Source: Xanthobacteraceae bacterium (GTDB taxonomy: Bacteria > Pseudomonadota > Alphaproteobacteria > Rhizobiales > Xanthobacteraceae). From it: a stretch of 64,000 bases of DNA. Shown here in pieces: positions 17,908 to 26,711 of this stretch (positions are counted from its first letter, which is position 1; each line of letters starts with the position of its first letter). Below the pieces are notes generated by a model, which was not told the DNA's origin, made no database searches, and saw only the letters and a program-made list of their open reading frames with translations. Made by a program: the position numbers and the translations under genes. The DNA lies in assembly GCA_029239875.1 (NCBI GenBank), contig JARBUD010000007.1, positions 1 to 64,000 of the forward strand, given 5' to 3'.

Positions 17908-18604
17908 GATCGAAGGGCTGAACGCTTGGTATGGTGCGAGCCATGTCCTGCACGGGATCTCGTTCTCGGTCGAACCCGGAGAGATCGTCGCCCTGGTCGG
18001 CCGCAACGGCGCCGGCAAGACGACGACTATCCGCTCCGTCATGGGCCTTATTGCAAAGACGACGGGTTCCGTGCGCTTTGCCGGCACGCCGCTGCTGACC
18101 TTGCCGGCTCATGCCCGCTTCGGGCTCGGACTGGCCTATGTCCCGGAGGAGCGCCGGATCGTACCGGGCCTCTCGGTGCGCGAGAACTTGCAGCTCGGCC
18201 TCGTCGCCCATAGCGGCGCCATCGACGAGCGCAAGGCCATCGACGAGATCGCCGAGAGCTTCCCGCGCCTCAAGGAGCGGCTCGGACAGGAGGCCGTCAC
18301 GATGTCCGGCGGCGAGCAGCAGATGCTCGCCATCGCCCGCGCCATGATCGCCAGGCCGAGGATGATCCTGCTGGACGAGCCGTCGGAGGGCATCATGCCC
18401 GTGCTCGTCGAGGAAACGGGCACGCTCTTCCGCCGCTTACGCGATCAGGGAGTGACACTGCTGCTCGTCGAACAGAACGTCGAATGGGCGCTGCGGCTGG
18501 CCGACCGCGCCTTGATCATCGACCAGGGCGAGGTCGTCCACCGCAGCGCGGCGCACGCGCTGCTGGCCGACAAGGCCATTCAGGAACGGTATTGCGCCGT
18601 CTGA
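17894..18604 (+). CDS. branched-chain-type ABC transporter ATPase (LivF family)
   Basis: 236 residues. Walker A GRNGAGKT, signature MSGGEQQMLAIARAM, Walker B MILLDEPSEG. Three closely spaced in-frame ATGs (17891, 17894, 17900) follow a GGGG stretch at 17883-17886; 17894 gives the usual LivF length and spacing. It overlaps the end of the LivG gene by 14 bases. Completes the five-gene importer. Confidence 0.88.
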   Translation: MAMLEIEGLNAWYGASHVLHGISFSVEPGEIVALVGRNGAGKTTTIRSVMGLIAKTTGSVRFAGTPLLTLPAHARFGLGLAYVPEERRIVPGLSVRENLQLGLVAHSGAIDERKAIDEIAESFPRLKERLGQEAVTMSGGEQQMLAIARAMIARPRMILLDEPSEGIMPVLVEETGTLFRRLRDQGVTLLLVEQNVEWALRLADRALIIDQGEVVHRSAAHALLADKAIQERYCAV

Positions 18605-18625
18605 TGGCGCGCTCCGAGGGAACTC

Positions 18626-19066
18626 ATGGACATCATCGGCGAACATCGCATTGCGGCCCCGCGCGAAAAGGTCTGGTCGGCCTTGTTCGACGTCGAGACA
18701 CTGAAGGCCTGCATCCCCGGCTGCAAGGAACTGGAGCAGACCTCGCCGACCAGCTTCGCCGCCAAGGTGCAGGTCAAGATCGGCCCGGTCTCCGCGAACT
18801 TCGCCGGCACGGTCGAGCTGCAGGACATCGAGGCGCCGGGCGGTTGTCGCATCGTCGGCCAGGGCAATGGCGGCGTCGCCGGCTTCGCGAAGGGCGGCTC
18901 GCAGGTAATATTGGTCGATGAGGGCGACGAGACGGTGCTCAGCTATCACGCCAAGGCCGAGATCGGCGGCAAGCTCGCCTCACTCGGCAGCCGCCTCGTA
19001 CAGGCCACCTCGCGCAAGCTCGCCGACCAGTTCTTCTCCGCCTTCACCCTGCGGCTGAAGGAATAG
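18626..19066 (+). CDS. CoxG-like SRPBCC family protein
   Basis: 146 residues of the carbon monoxide dehydrogenase subunit G / SRPBCC fold: MDIIGEHRIAAPREKVW, then IPGCKELE (about 32-39) and GQGNGGVAGFAKG. CoxG proteins accompany CoxMSL-type molybdenum hydroxylases; studied ones bind small hydrophobic or quinone-like ligands or anchor the enzyme at the membrane. Its presence after a branched-chain-type importer ties it to the hydroxylase at the head of the operon. Last gene of the unit; convergent with the gene on the other strand 32 bases away. Confidence 0.85.
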   Translation: MDIIGEHRIAAPREKVWSALFDVETLKACIPGCKELEQTSPTSFAAKVQVKIGPVSANFAGTVELQDIEAPGGCRIVGQGNGGVAGFAKGGSQVILVDEGDETVLSYHAKAEIGGKLASLGSRLVQATSRKLADQFFSAFTLRLKE

Positions 19067-19098
19067 CCGGCGTTCAAGTGCCGTCCGAGAAAGGGGTT

Positions 19099-20217
19099 TC
19101 AGAGGGGAAGGTCCCCTCGCCCCTGCAGGAAATCCTCCAGTTGCGCCATGGGGTTCGCGATGGCGATGTCGCGTGCGGCGAGCCACGCGTCGTCATAGAG
19201 CGTCGAGGCATAGCGCTCGCCGGAATCACACAGGATGGAAACGATCGACCCGGTTTCCCCTGCCGCCGCCATCTCCTGCGCCAACCGCAGGGCGGCATAG
19301 ACGCTGGTCCCCGTCGATCCTCCGCAGCGACGGCCGATCATGGCGCTGATGACGCGCATGGCGGCCACCGACAACGCGTCGGAAACGGTGATCATCCGGT
19401 CGACCACCTCCGGAATGAACGAAGGCTCGACACGCGGTCGGCCGATGCCCTCGATGATGGAGCGGCAGTGCTCCACCTCCAGGACCGATCGATCCTCGTA
19501 GTGCCGATGGAACACCGATCCCGAAGGATCGGCGACGCAAAGCCGGGTGGAGTGGCGCTGATAGCGGATATAGCGCCCGATCGTTGCCGAGGTGCCGCCG
19601 GTTCCCGCGCCCGTCACGATCCAGCTGGGTACCGGATCCGGCTCCTGCGACATCTGGCTGAAGATGGATTCAGCGATGTTGTTGTTGCCGCGCCAGTCCG
19701 TCGCGCGTTCGGCGAAGGTGAACTGGTCGATATAGAAGCCACCTGTCTTGCGGGCGAGCTCGGCAGCCTCGCCATAGACGGTCTTGGGATCCTCGACGAG
19801 GTGGCAGCGGCCACCCTGGAACTCGATGGCCGCGATCTTCTCCGGCGACGTGGTCCGGGGCATCACCGCCACGAAATCGAGGCCGATGAGGCGCGCGAAA
19901 TAGGCTTCCGATACGGCGGTCGAGCCACTGGACGCTTCGACGATGAGGGTCTGCGGCCCGATCCAGCCATTGCACAGCGCATAGAGAAAGAGCGAGCGCG
20001 CGAGCCGGTGCTTGAGACTTCCAGTCGGGTGGCTCGACTCGTCCTTCAGATAGAGCGTGATCCCGGGCAGCGCGGGCAGCGGAACGCGGATGAGGTGCGT
20101 GTCGGCGGAACGGTTGATGTCCGCCTCGATGCGCTGGACGGCGGTGCACAACCAGTCGCGCGGCTGCGCGCCGGAACGACATGCGGGATGGGGCGAGACC
20201 TTGGTGGCGTCAGTCAT
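19099..20217 (-). CDS. cds1: L-cysteine desulfhydrase Cds1-like PLP enzyme
   Basis: 372 residues, cysteine synthase fold. Lys69 in [15 protein letters not shown] is the PLP lysine, and the stretch [20 protein letters not shown] is diagnostic of the Cds1 group rather than of CysK/Cys[16 protein letters not shown] and [14 protein letters not shown] bind cofactor. Cds1 releases sulfide, pyruvate and ammonia from L-cysteine. It is the most downstream gene of the minus-strand cluster, 189 bases after the amidohydrolase, so it may be co-transcribed or separate. Other activities on beta-substituted amino acids are possible. Confidence 0.78.
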   Translation of the reverse strand: MTDATKVSPHPACRSGAQPRDWLCTAVQRIEADINRSADTHLIRVPLPALPGITLYLKDESSHPTGSLKHRLARSLFLYALCNGWIGPQTLIVEASSGSTAVSEAYFARLIGLDFVAVMPRTTSPEKIAAIEFQGGRCHLVEDPKTVYGEAAELARKTGGFYIDQFTFAERATDWRGNNNIAESIFSQMSQEPDPVPSWIVTGAGTGGTSATIGRYIRYQRHSTRLCVADPSGSVFHRHYEDRSVLEVEHCRSIIEGIGRPRVEPSFIPEVVDRMITVSDALSVAAMRVISAMIGRRCGGSTGTSVYAALRLAQEMAAAGETGSIVSILCDSGERYASTLYDDAWLAARDIAIANPMAQLEDFLQGRGDLPL

Positions 20218-20406
20218 TGCGGGCCCTCAGGCTGCAGATCAGATAATGCTCGGCGAGGTGGCATGGCATCGGCACAGTTGCCGGCGCCATGCGGCGCCAT
20301 ACGGTCTTGCCGCAGTCGATGCCGGTGGTCGGGCGCGGAGCGGCGGCCCAGCAACGCCGCAGCGGTCCACTCGAACAGCTGCGGCGACCGCCGGCACCCG
20401 CATGCT

Positions 20407-22110
20407 TCAGGCGCGCACGCGCGCGTCCTTTGCAGCCCCGACCTTATTTCCGTCACGCGCGAACACCAGTTCGCCGCCGATCCATGTCTGGTTCGGCATC
20501 ATGTCGCGCAGCATCTCGGGGCGGACCGTCAGCGGATTGTCGTCGAAGACGACGAAATCGGCGAACTTGCCCAGCTCGAGCGAGCCGATCTCATGCTCGC
20601 GTCCGATCGAGCGCGCGGCGAAGCGGGTGTACATCCGCAACGAGGTCATGACGTCGAGGTTCTCGCCGTCCGTCAGCGTCTCGCCATTGTTCATTTCGCG
20701 CGTGACCATGGCCCAGATGCCGAACATGGGCACATGCTGCTTGGGGTGAATGCCGATCGCATCCGAGTTGCCGGGAATCGCGAAATGCTGGTCCACAATC
20801 ATCCGACGCATCGGGAAGACGTCGGCGCCGCGCACCGGGCCCAGATTCTTACGGTAGCCCGGAGCCGTCGTGTAGATGAACGGCGGTTGCGGCACCGGCA
20901 GCACGCCCAGTTCCGCAAACCGCCCGGCACGCTCGTCCGTCCACAGGCAGTTGCCGGCGTGCTCGATCCGGTGAGCTGCGCCGTTCGCCGCCTTGCGCTC
21001 GGACAAGGCGGCATAGGCGTCGAGCACGACGTCCTGCGCCAGATCGCCGATCGCATGGACGCAGATCTGATAGCCCGCCCCATGCAGCTTGCCGACGATC
21101 TCCGAGAACTCCCCGGGCTCGAAGGAGAGGTCGCCCTTCAGGTCGCTGCCCCAGTAGGGTTCGTACATCGCGGCCGCACGGGAGGTCAGGCCGCCATCGA
21201 TGAACATCTTCATCCCGCCCAGCATCAGCCGGCTGCGGTCCGCCCCGGCGAAACGCTCGCCGATGAGTCCGGATAGAGCGTCCTCCAGAGGGCAGACGGA
21301 CGGCACCTTGGGATAGAGCGCAACGCGGATCTTTAGATCCTTGCGCCGCTCCATTTCCAGATAGGCGTCGACACCGCCGCGGAACAAAGTGAACTCGGTG
21401 ATCGCCGTGACGCCGTTGGCAAGGAAGCTGGCCTGGGCGGCGGCCAGAGCGGGGCCGACCTCCTCGTAGGGCCAATCGGGAGCGTTCAGCGCGTGCCACA
21501 TGTCGTTGGACACGCCGGTTGGAACGCCCTCGGCGGTGCGTTCGAGATAGCCGCCGTCGGAATCAGGAGTGTTCTCGTCGACGCCGAGAACCTCCAGGGC
21601 CTTGGAGTTGAAGATGTTGATGTGGAAGCTGAAACGGACCACCACCGGATGTTCCGTGCTGACGCGGTCGAGATCCCAGCGGTTGGGATAGCGGCCTTCG
21701 GCCAGATGCTGGTTCTGATAGTGCATCCCCTGGCCGAGAATCCATTTCCCCGGCGGCAAGGTGGCCGCCTTCGCGGCGAGACGCTCGACCATATCGTCGA
21801 TGGACTTCACCGCCGGCGGCTTGACGTCCACGGCGATGTTCCAGCCATAGGCGATCATTTCCATATGGGTGTGGGCATCGATCAGGCCGGGGACCACGGT
21901 CCTTCCGCCCATGTCCACGATCGCGGCACCCCCGGCCTGCTCCGCGGAGGGGTTAACCGCGACGATCCGGCCATCTTCGATCAATAGCGAGCCAGCCGTG
22001 GTCTCGGCATCGTCCATAGTCAGGATGGTCGCATTGGTGACGAGGATTCTCCGGGTCGGCACGCCGTTCGCCTCGGCGGTGTTCGGGTCGGCGACATCTC
22101 GGTTGCTCAT
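20407..22110 (-). CDS. YtcJ-type amidohydrolase (metal-dependent)
   Basis: 567 residues. An N-terminal composite beta domain (ATILTMDDAETTAGSLLIEDGRIV), the metal-binding HxH motif His80 and His82 (DAHTH), then HAIGD and an EHAGN region in the TIM barrel, and a C-terminal KFADFVVFDDNPL typical of imidazolonepropionase/YtcJ-like hydrolases. No signal peptide, so cytoplasmic. AAGGAGA lies about ten bases before the ATG. Likely cleaves an amide or related C-N bond of a compound brought in by the adjacent polyamine-type importer; substrate unknown. Confidence 0.8.
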   Translation of the reverse strand: MSNRDVADPNTAEANGVPTRRILVTNATILTMDDAETTAGSLLIEDGRIVAVNPSAEQAGGAAIVDMGGRTVVPGLIDAHTHMEMIAYGWNIAVDVKPPAVKSIDDMVERLAAKAATLPPGKWILGQGMHYQNQHLAEGRYPNRWDLDRVSTEHPVVVRFSFHINIFNSKALEVLGVDENTPDSDGGYLERTAEGVPTGVSNDMWHALNAPDWPYEEVGPALAAAQASFLANGVTAITEFTLFRGGVDAYLEMERRKDLKIRVALYPKVPSVCPLEDALSGLIGERFAGADRSRLMLGGMKMFIDGGLTSRAAAMYEPYWGSDLKGDLSFEPGEFSEIVGKLHGAGYQICVHAIGDLAQDVVLDAYAALSERKAANGAAHRIEHAGNCLWTDERAGRFAELGVLPVPQPPFIYTTAPGYRKNLGPVRGADVFPMRRMIVDQHFAIPGNSDAIGIHPKQHVPMFGIWAMVTREMNNGETLTDGENLDVMTSLRMYTRFAARSIGREHEIGSLELGKFADFVVFDDNPLTVRPEMLRDMMPNQTWIGGELVFARDGNKVGAAKDARVRA

Positions 22111-22182
22111 GGGTCAGTTCTCCTTGGGCCAAACTCTGCCGGAGCGGATCCGGTGCAGTGGCCTGACTTGGATTGATCGATG

Positions 22183-22205
22183 TGCGGGCCACCGACGTGC
22201 CCGCA
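22183..22205. other. GC hairpin between importer operon and amidohydrolase gene
   Basis: TGCGGGC / GCCCGCA arms (22183-22189 and 22199-22205) with three further possible pairs inside form a stable stem in the 106-base gap. No T-run follows on the minus strand, so processing or RNA stabilisation is as likely as termination. Confidence 0.35.
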
Positions 22206-22216
22206 TGGAGGTTGCG

Positions 22217-23044
22217 TCAGCCTTTGCTGAGGACGGTCCGGATGCCGATGAACCGTTCGATCAGCATCACGAGGGCGAGCGCGGTCAGCGATCCAAGGCT
22301 GGCCGCGGCATAGAGGCCGGGCGTGTTCGAGACCTCGGCGCTGCCGAACAGATAGACAGGGAAGGTCGTCATCTTCGACCCTGCGAGGAACATCGTCACC
22401 GCGACATCCTCGAAGGACATGATGAAGCTCATGAACATCCCGGCGACGATGCCGGGCCGCATCAGCGGAATGATCACCCGCGTCAGCGTGGTCAGCGAGC
22501 CGGCGCCAAGTCCGGCCGCCGCCTCGTCATACTGACCGCTCAGCGCCGAGAGGCGGGCGATCGTCGGAACGAGCACGAAGGGGAAGGTGTAGATCGTGTG
22601 GGCGATCAACAGTCCAGCGAATGTGCCGACCAGCGGAAGTGAAAGGGCGCCCTGCCAGAAGTAGAAATATTGAAGGATCGCAACGCCCAGAATGATCGCG
22701 GGAAATTGCAGCGGGCTGCGCAGGGCCGTCTCGATCACCGCCTTGCCGCGCAGGTTGCTCTTCACCATGGCAATCGCCGCCGGCACGCAGAGCAGCGCCG
22801 ACAGGGTTGCACAGCCGATGCCGAGTGCAAGGCTTCGGAGGAACGTGTCGACGGCCACCTGGGGAATCTGCATGTAGGAGACCAGCGACCAGTCTCTCGG
22901 CGGAAAGATCACCGTGGTCGAATTGAACGAGACGATCACGACCACGAGCAGCGGCATCACCAGGAAGGCCACGGCAAGCACGGTCAGCGCATGCATCGCC
23001 CCGCAGAGCACCGTATCCACAAGACGCGAGATGACGTTCTTCAT
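22217..23044 (-). CDS. polyamine-type ABC transporter permease (PotC family)
   Basis: 275 residues, six membrane segments, binding-protein-dependent permease with the EAA loop at YDEAAAGLGAGSLTTLTRVI-type sequence near residue 175. Its ATG overlaps the PotB-type gene stop (ATGA). Part of a four-gene importer in the order binding protein, ATPase, PotB, PotC, all on the minus strand. Confidence 0.88.
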   Translation of the reverse strand: MKNVISRLVDTVLCGAMHALTVLAVAFLVMPLLVVVIVSFNSTTVIFPPRDWSLVSYMQIPQVAVDTFLRSLALGIGCATLSALLCVPAAIAMVKSNLRGKAVIETALRSPLQFPAIILGVAILQYFYFWQGALSLPLVGTFAGLLIAHTIYTFPFVLVPTIARLSALSGQYDEAAAGLGAGSLTTLTRVIIPLMRPGIVAGMFMSFIMSFEDVAVTMFLAGSKMTTFPVYLFGSAEVSNTPGLYAAASLGSLTALALVMLIERFIGIRTVLSKG

Positions 23045-23901
23045 GACGAACCCCTCGCTCGCACGCTGCGACGCCAGTGGCTGAGGAGAAGGATGAGGAT
23101 CGCGACGGCGCTGATCATCACCACCAGCATCACGGACAGCGCCGCGGCATAACCGAAGTCGAAAAGCACCTGCGACGCCTGCTGGATCTGGATCGCGATC
23201 ACGTCCACGCGCCCACCGCCGAGCAGGACCGGCGTGGTGAAATAGGCGGCCGTCGCCATGATCGCGATCAGCCCGACGGGCACGGCGTTGATCCAGGTCA
23301 TCGGCAGGTGAACGGTCAGGAAGGTCTTCCAGCGCGAGGCCCCGAGTCCGATCGCTGCCCGCTCGAAATCGCGCGGCAAAGCCTCGATGACCGGAATCAG
23401 GCCGACCATCACCACCGGGACCTGGATGTGGATCATCCCGATCGCGACCGCGGTGAAGTTGTTGATGAGTTGCAGCGGCTGCGAGATGAGGCCGACGGCG
23501 ATCATCGCATCGTTGATCGGCCCCTCGAACCCCAGCAACACGCGCCAGCCCAGGGCGCGGGCGATGGTGCTGGTGAACAGCGAGGCGATGGCCGCCACGA
23601 AGATGATCCTGCCCACCACGGCGTTCCGGCGCACGACCTGGAAGGCCAGGAGATAGCCGAGGAGCAGGGAGACGACGCCGGTCACGATGCTCAGTGCGAG
23701 CGTGGTCGACAACGACCGGAGAACGGCGGCCGAACCCAACGCGTCGGTAAAATTGCGAAGCGACAGGGAGGGCGTTCCGCCCGTGTCGACGACCAGGCTG
23801 CCCCAGAGGAAATGCAGCACCGGGTAGGCGAAGAACACGGCGAAGAACAGGGCGAGCGGGATGATCCCCAGCCTGAACAGGGACGACGTGCTGGGGATCA
23901 T
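23041..23901 (-). CDS. polyamine-type ABC transporter permease (PotB family)
   Basis: 286 residues, six membrane segments, EAA-type loop FERAAIGLGASRWKTFLTV near residue 185. Starts MIPSTSSLFRLGIIPLALFF, i.e. short cytoplasmic tail then the first membrane helix. ATGA-type four-base overlaps with both the ATPase gene upstream and PotC downstream show tight coupling. Confidence 0.88.
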   Translation of the reverse strand: MIPSTSSLFRLGIIPLALFFAVFFAYPVLHFLWGSLVVDTGGTPSLSLRNFTDALGSAAVLRSLSTTLALSIVTGVVSLLLGYLLAFQVVRRNAVVGRIIFVAAIASLFTSTIARALGWRVLLGFEGPINDAMIAVGLISQPLQLINNFTAVAIGMIHIQVPVVMVGLIPVIEALPRDFERAAIGLGASRWKTFLTVHLPMTWINAVPVGLIAIMATAAYFTTPVLLGGGRVDVIAIQIQQASQVLFDFGYAAALSVMLVVMISAVAILILLLSHWRRSVRARGSS

Positions 23902-24974
23902 CGCCGATCCTCCGGCAAATCCGCCGGCAGCAGGCGCGCATCCTGCGGCTGGAAGCTGACGAAGAGTTCGGCGCCCTCCTCGAACACGGCCTGTCGGTGC
24001 TGCACTGCGAGCAGGGAACCCAGACCCGGGGTGTCCAGCCGCAAATGGGTGTTCACGCCGTAGAACATGCGCTTCACCACCTTTGCCGGCAGCGCACCCG
24101 GTTCGGATCGGGATGTGCAGGTGATGTCTTCCGGGCGCAGCGACACATAGCCGGCATTGGCGCCCGGCAGGCTGCCCTCCACCTCGAACTCGTGGCCGGT
24201 CTGCGTCATCCGGACCCGCGCCCTGTTGCCGTCGCGCGTCAGCACTTCGACCGGCAGCAGGTTGGTGGTGCCGAGGAATTCGGCGGTGAAGGCCGTCTTC
24301 GGCGCGTGGTAGAGCCGCCAGGGATCGCCCGCATCGACGATCGATCCGTTGCGCATGACGATAATCCGGTCGGACATCGCCATGGCCTCGCGCTGATCAT
24401 GGGTCACCAGAACCGTGGTGAGCTGCAGCTCTTGTTGCAGCGCCCGGATCTCTTCCTGCGCCCGCTCGCGCAGCTTGGTGTCGAGCGCGCCCATCGGCTC
24501 GTCGAGCAGCAGCATCGTCGGGCGGATGACGATCGCGCGCGCCAACGCCACGCGCTGCTGTTGACCGCCGCTCAGCTCGAACGGGTAGCGCTCGAGATAG
24601 GTGTCCATCTGCACCATCGCGAGAGCCTCGATGGCGCGCTTGCGGCGCTCCGTTTTGGAGACGCCCCGGGTTCGCAAACCGAACTCGACGTTCTCGACAG
24701 TGCTCATATGCGGGAAGAGCACGAAGTTCTGGAACACCATGCCGATGTCGCGGAACTGGGGAGGGATGGCCGTGATATCCTTGCCGTCGATCCGCATCGA
24801 TCCGCCCGCCGGCTTCAGATAGCCACCGATGGCGCGCAGCAGCGAGGTCTTGCCGGATCCCGAAGGTCCGAGCAGGGACACCAATTCCCCCTTCTCGATC
24901 GTCAGGTTGAGGTCGTCGATCGCGACCCAACCGCCATAGGCGATCTTGAGGGAGTCGATCTCGAGTCTACTCAT
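23898..24974 (-). CDS. polyamine-type ABC transporter ATPase (PotA family)
   Basis: 358 residues. Walker A GPSGSGKT (36-43), signature [15 protein letters not shown], Walker B MLLLDEPMGALD, H-loop VTHDQREAM, and a C-terminal TOBE domain containing LRPEDI. An in-frame ATG 42 bases earlier (25016) is not needed for homology; MSRLEIDSL is the usual start. Energises the permease pair encoded immediately downstream. Confidence 0.9.
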   Translation of the reverse strand: MSRLEIDSLKIAYGGWVAIDDLNLTIEKGELVSLLGPSGSGKTSLLRAIGGYLKPAGGSMRIDGKDITAIPPQFRDIGMVFQNFVLFPHMSTVENVEFGLRTRGVSKTERRKRAIEALAMVQMDTYLERYPFELSGGQQQRVALARAIVIRPTMLLLDEPMGALDTKLRERAQEEIRALQQELQLTTVLVTHDQREAMAMSDRIIVMRNGSIVDAGDPWRLYHAPKTAFTAEFLGTTNLLPVEVLTRDGNRARVRMTQTGHEFEVEGSLPGANAGYVSLRPEDITCTSRSEPGALPAKVVKRMFYGVNTHLRLDTPGLGSLLAVQHRQAVFEEGAELFVSFQPQDARLLPADLPEDRR

Positions 24975-25107
24975 TGCCACGCCCTCGTCGGATGCGCTTG
25001 TTAGTGGGGTCGCCAAAACGTTCGGGTGGCGTGCGTCTACGGCTCTTCACGATCGGAGCCGGCAACGGACAGCGGCGTCGAGGGGCTGCCCGTTGCCGTT
25101 CAAGGCG

Positions 25108-26238
25108 TCAGCGAAGGATGCCCGCCCATTGCGTGGTCCATTCCCGCAGGTTCGCGAGGAAAGCCGGGTAGTCCGGAAGGAAAAGCTGGGACGGATCCTT
25201 GATGATCCATTCGGCAGCCGACGGATCGGCGGCCATCACGGCGTCGATCGCATAGGAGGTCGGCGGCGTGCCGGCGATGAACATGAAAAGCGGAAGCGAT
25301 GCCTTGGCGGCCTCGTCCGACAGGAACTCGTTCATCATCAGTTCGACGAGCTCCTTCTTCGGTGAGTTGGCCACAAGAACGAGGTTGTCCGGGTTGATCA
25401 GGTCGGAATAGTCCTTGCCGTTCGCGTTGATGCGCCAATTGGCATAGGCGACCGGGATACCCTGCTTCTTCAGCGCGAGGCACCGGCCCTGGTTGTTGCC
25501 GACGGTCAGCCACACGTCACCCGCCGACATCGCCGCGTCCATGTCGCCAGACGAGTTGAAGAAACCGTAGGCCTTCACCTTGGACGACAGTTTCTCGATG
25601 GTGGCGGACACATTGCGGTAGTTCCCGCCCGCCGACATCGCGATGGCCGGCGCCGTGATCAGCCACTGCGCCGCCGTCGTCGATGGGAACATCACGCGGC
25701 CCGCCAGCCCCGGATTTGACCAGATATCGATGCCGTTTGGCGCGCCCAGTCCCAGCTGTTCGAACTTGTCGGTCCGGTAGCAATTGCCATAGCGGTACGC
25801 CATGCTTGGGATGCCCGACGCGATCTTCAGGCTCTCCGGCACCTTCTGCATGTTGGGGATCTTGGCCGGATCCACCGTGCCGACGACGCCCTCCTGCATG
25901 CCGCGGGCAAGGTTCGCGGAATCCATCAGCATCACGTCGATGTCCGGGTTGCCGCCGGAGGCACGGATGCGGGTGATGTTCTTCGACGGGCTGGAGGGGA
26001 TCCAGTTGATGGTTATGCCGGTGCGCTCGGTGAAGAACTTCCCGAAGCTCGCTGCCCATTTGTCGTTGAACGCACTTGAGTAGCCGGCAAATGAAATACT
26101 CTCGCCCGCGAATCGACGGATATCGCCCGCCTGCTGCGCCAGCGCGCCATGGGTCGCGCCGAGCACCAGTGCGACCGAAAGTCCACACAGACGAAGCCTA
26201 GTCATCGAAAGATAAGAAGAAGGTTTCTTGTCATTCAT
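25108..26238 (-). CDS. polyamine-type ABC transporter substrate-binding protein (PotD/F-like)
   Basis: 376 residues. N-terminal signal sequence with hydrophobic core LCGLSVALVLGATHGALA (about 17-34), cleavage after ALA, then a type II periplasmic fold: SISFAGYSSAFNDKWAASF, SPSKNITRIRASGGNPDIDVMLMDS. GGAG precedes the ATG. The protein is more like spermidine/putrescine and iron-type binding proteins than amino acid receptors; the ligand cannot be read from sequence. First gene of the importer. Confidence 0.85.
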   Translation of the reverse strand: MNDKKPSSYLSMTRLRLCGLSVALVLGATHGALAQQAGDIRRFAGESISFAGYSSAFNDKWAASFGKFFTERTGITINWIPSSPSKNITRIRASGGNPDIDVMLMDSANLARGMQEGVVGTVDPAKIPNMQKVPESLKIASGIPSMAYRYGNCYRTDKFEQLGLGAPNGIDIWSNPGLAGRVMFPSTTAAQWLITAPAIAMSAGGNYRNVSATIEKLSSKVKAYGFFNSSGDMDAAMSAGDVWLTVGNNQGRCLALKKQGIPVAYANWRINANGKDYSDLINPDNLVLVANSPKKELVELMMNEFLSDEAAKASLPLFMFIAGTPPTSYAIDAVMAADPSAAEWIIKDPSQLFLPDYPAFLANLREWTTQWAGILR

Positions 26239-26280
26239 TGGTCTACTCCGTTCCCCTGCTGGTGCTTTCGCGCGGTTCTA

Positions 26281-26658
26281 CTAGGCGCCGTACTCCTCGT
26301 CGGTCACGGCGCCCTGCCAATCGACGTTGCCGAAATGCAGGGCGATCTGGGTGACGAGGCCGGTCTCGCTGGCGCCGTGCCAGTGCTCGACGCCGGGCTC
26401 GGTCCAGACGACATCGCCCGGATTGAGGATCACGCGCTCGCCGCCGCGCTCCTGGATCCAGCCCTCGCCGGAAATCGTGTAGATGAACTGCCCGCCTTCA
26501 TGGGTATGCCAGTGGGTGCGGGCTCCCGGCGGGAACATGATGTTGATCACCCGCGCATTGCCGGCATTGAGCAGGATGTCGGACCAGACATCGCCCGTAT
26601 TGGTCGCCGACCGCAGGCCGGACGGCTCACCGTTCCGAATGGCTTTTCCGTGATACAT
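26281..26658 (-). CDS. small cupin-domain protein
   Basis: 125 residues, single cupin barrel. Metal ligands His49, His51 and/or His53 with Glu54 (HWHTHEGGQF) in motif 1 and the PGVEHWHG histidines in motif 2. The PGD turn (NPGDVV) is present. Proteins of this size and pattern are often annotated quercetin-dioxygenase-like; actual roles include small-molecule isomerisation or dioxygenation. Start at 26658 (MYHGKAIRNG); longer reading-frame extensions lack homology. Sits between the FAD oxidoreductase and importer genes of the IclR-linked cluster. Confidence 0.8.
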   Translation of the reverse strand: MYHGKAIRNGEPSGLRSATNTGDVWSDILLNAGNARVINIMFPPGARTHWHTHEGGQFIYTISGEGWIQERGGERVILNPGDVVWTEPGVEHWHGASETGLVTQIALHFGNVDWQGAVTDEEYGA

Positions 26659-26711
26659 ATTTGATTCCTTTATACTCTCTGTCTCGCCCCGCAGGTCCCT
26701 AAGACGGCCGG

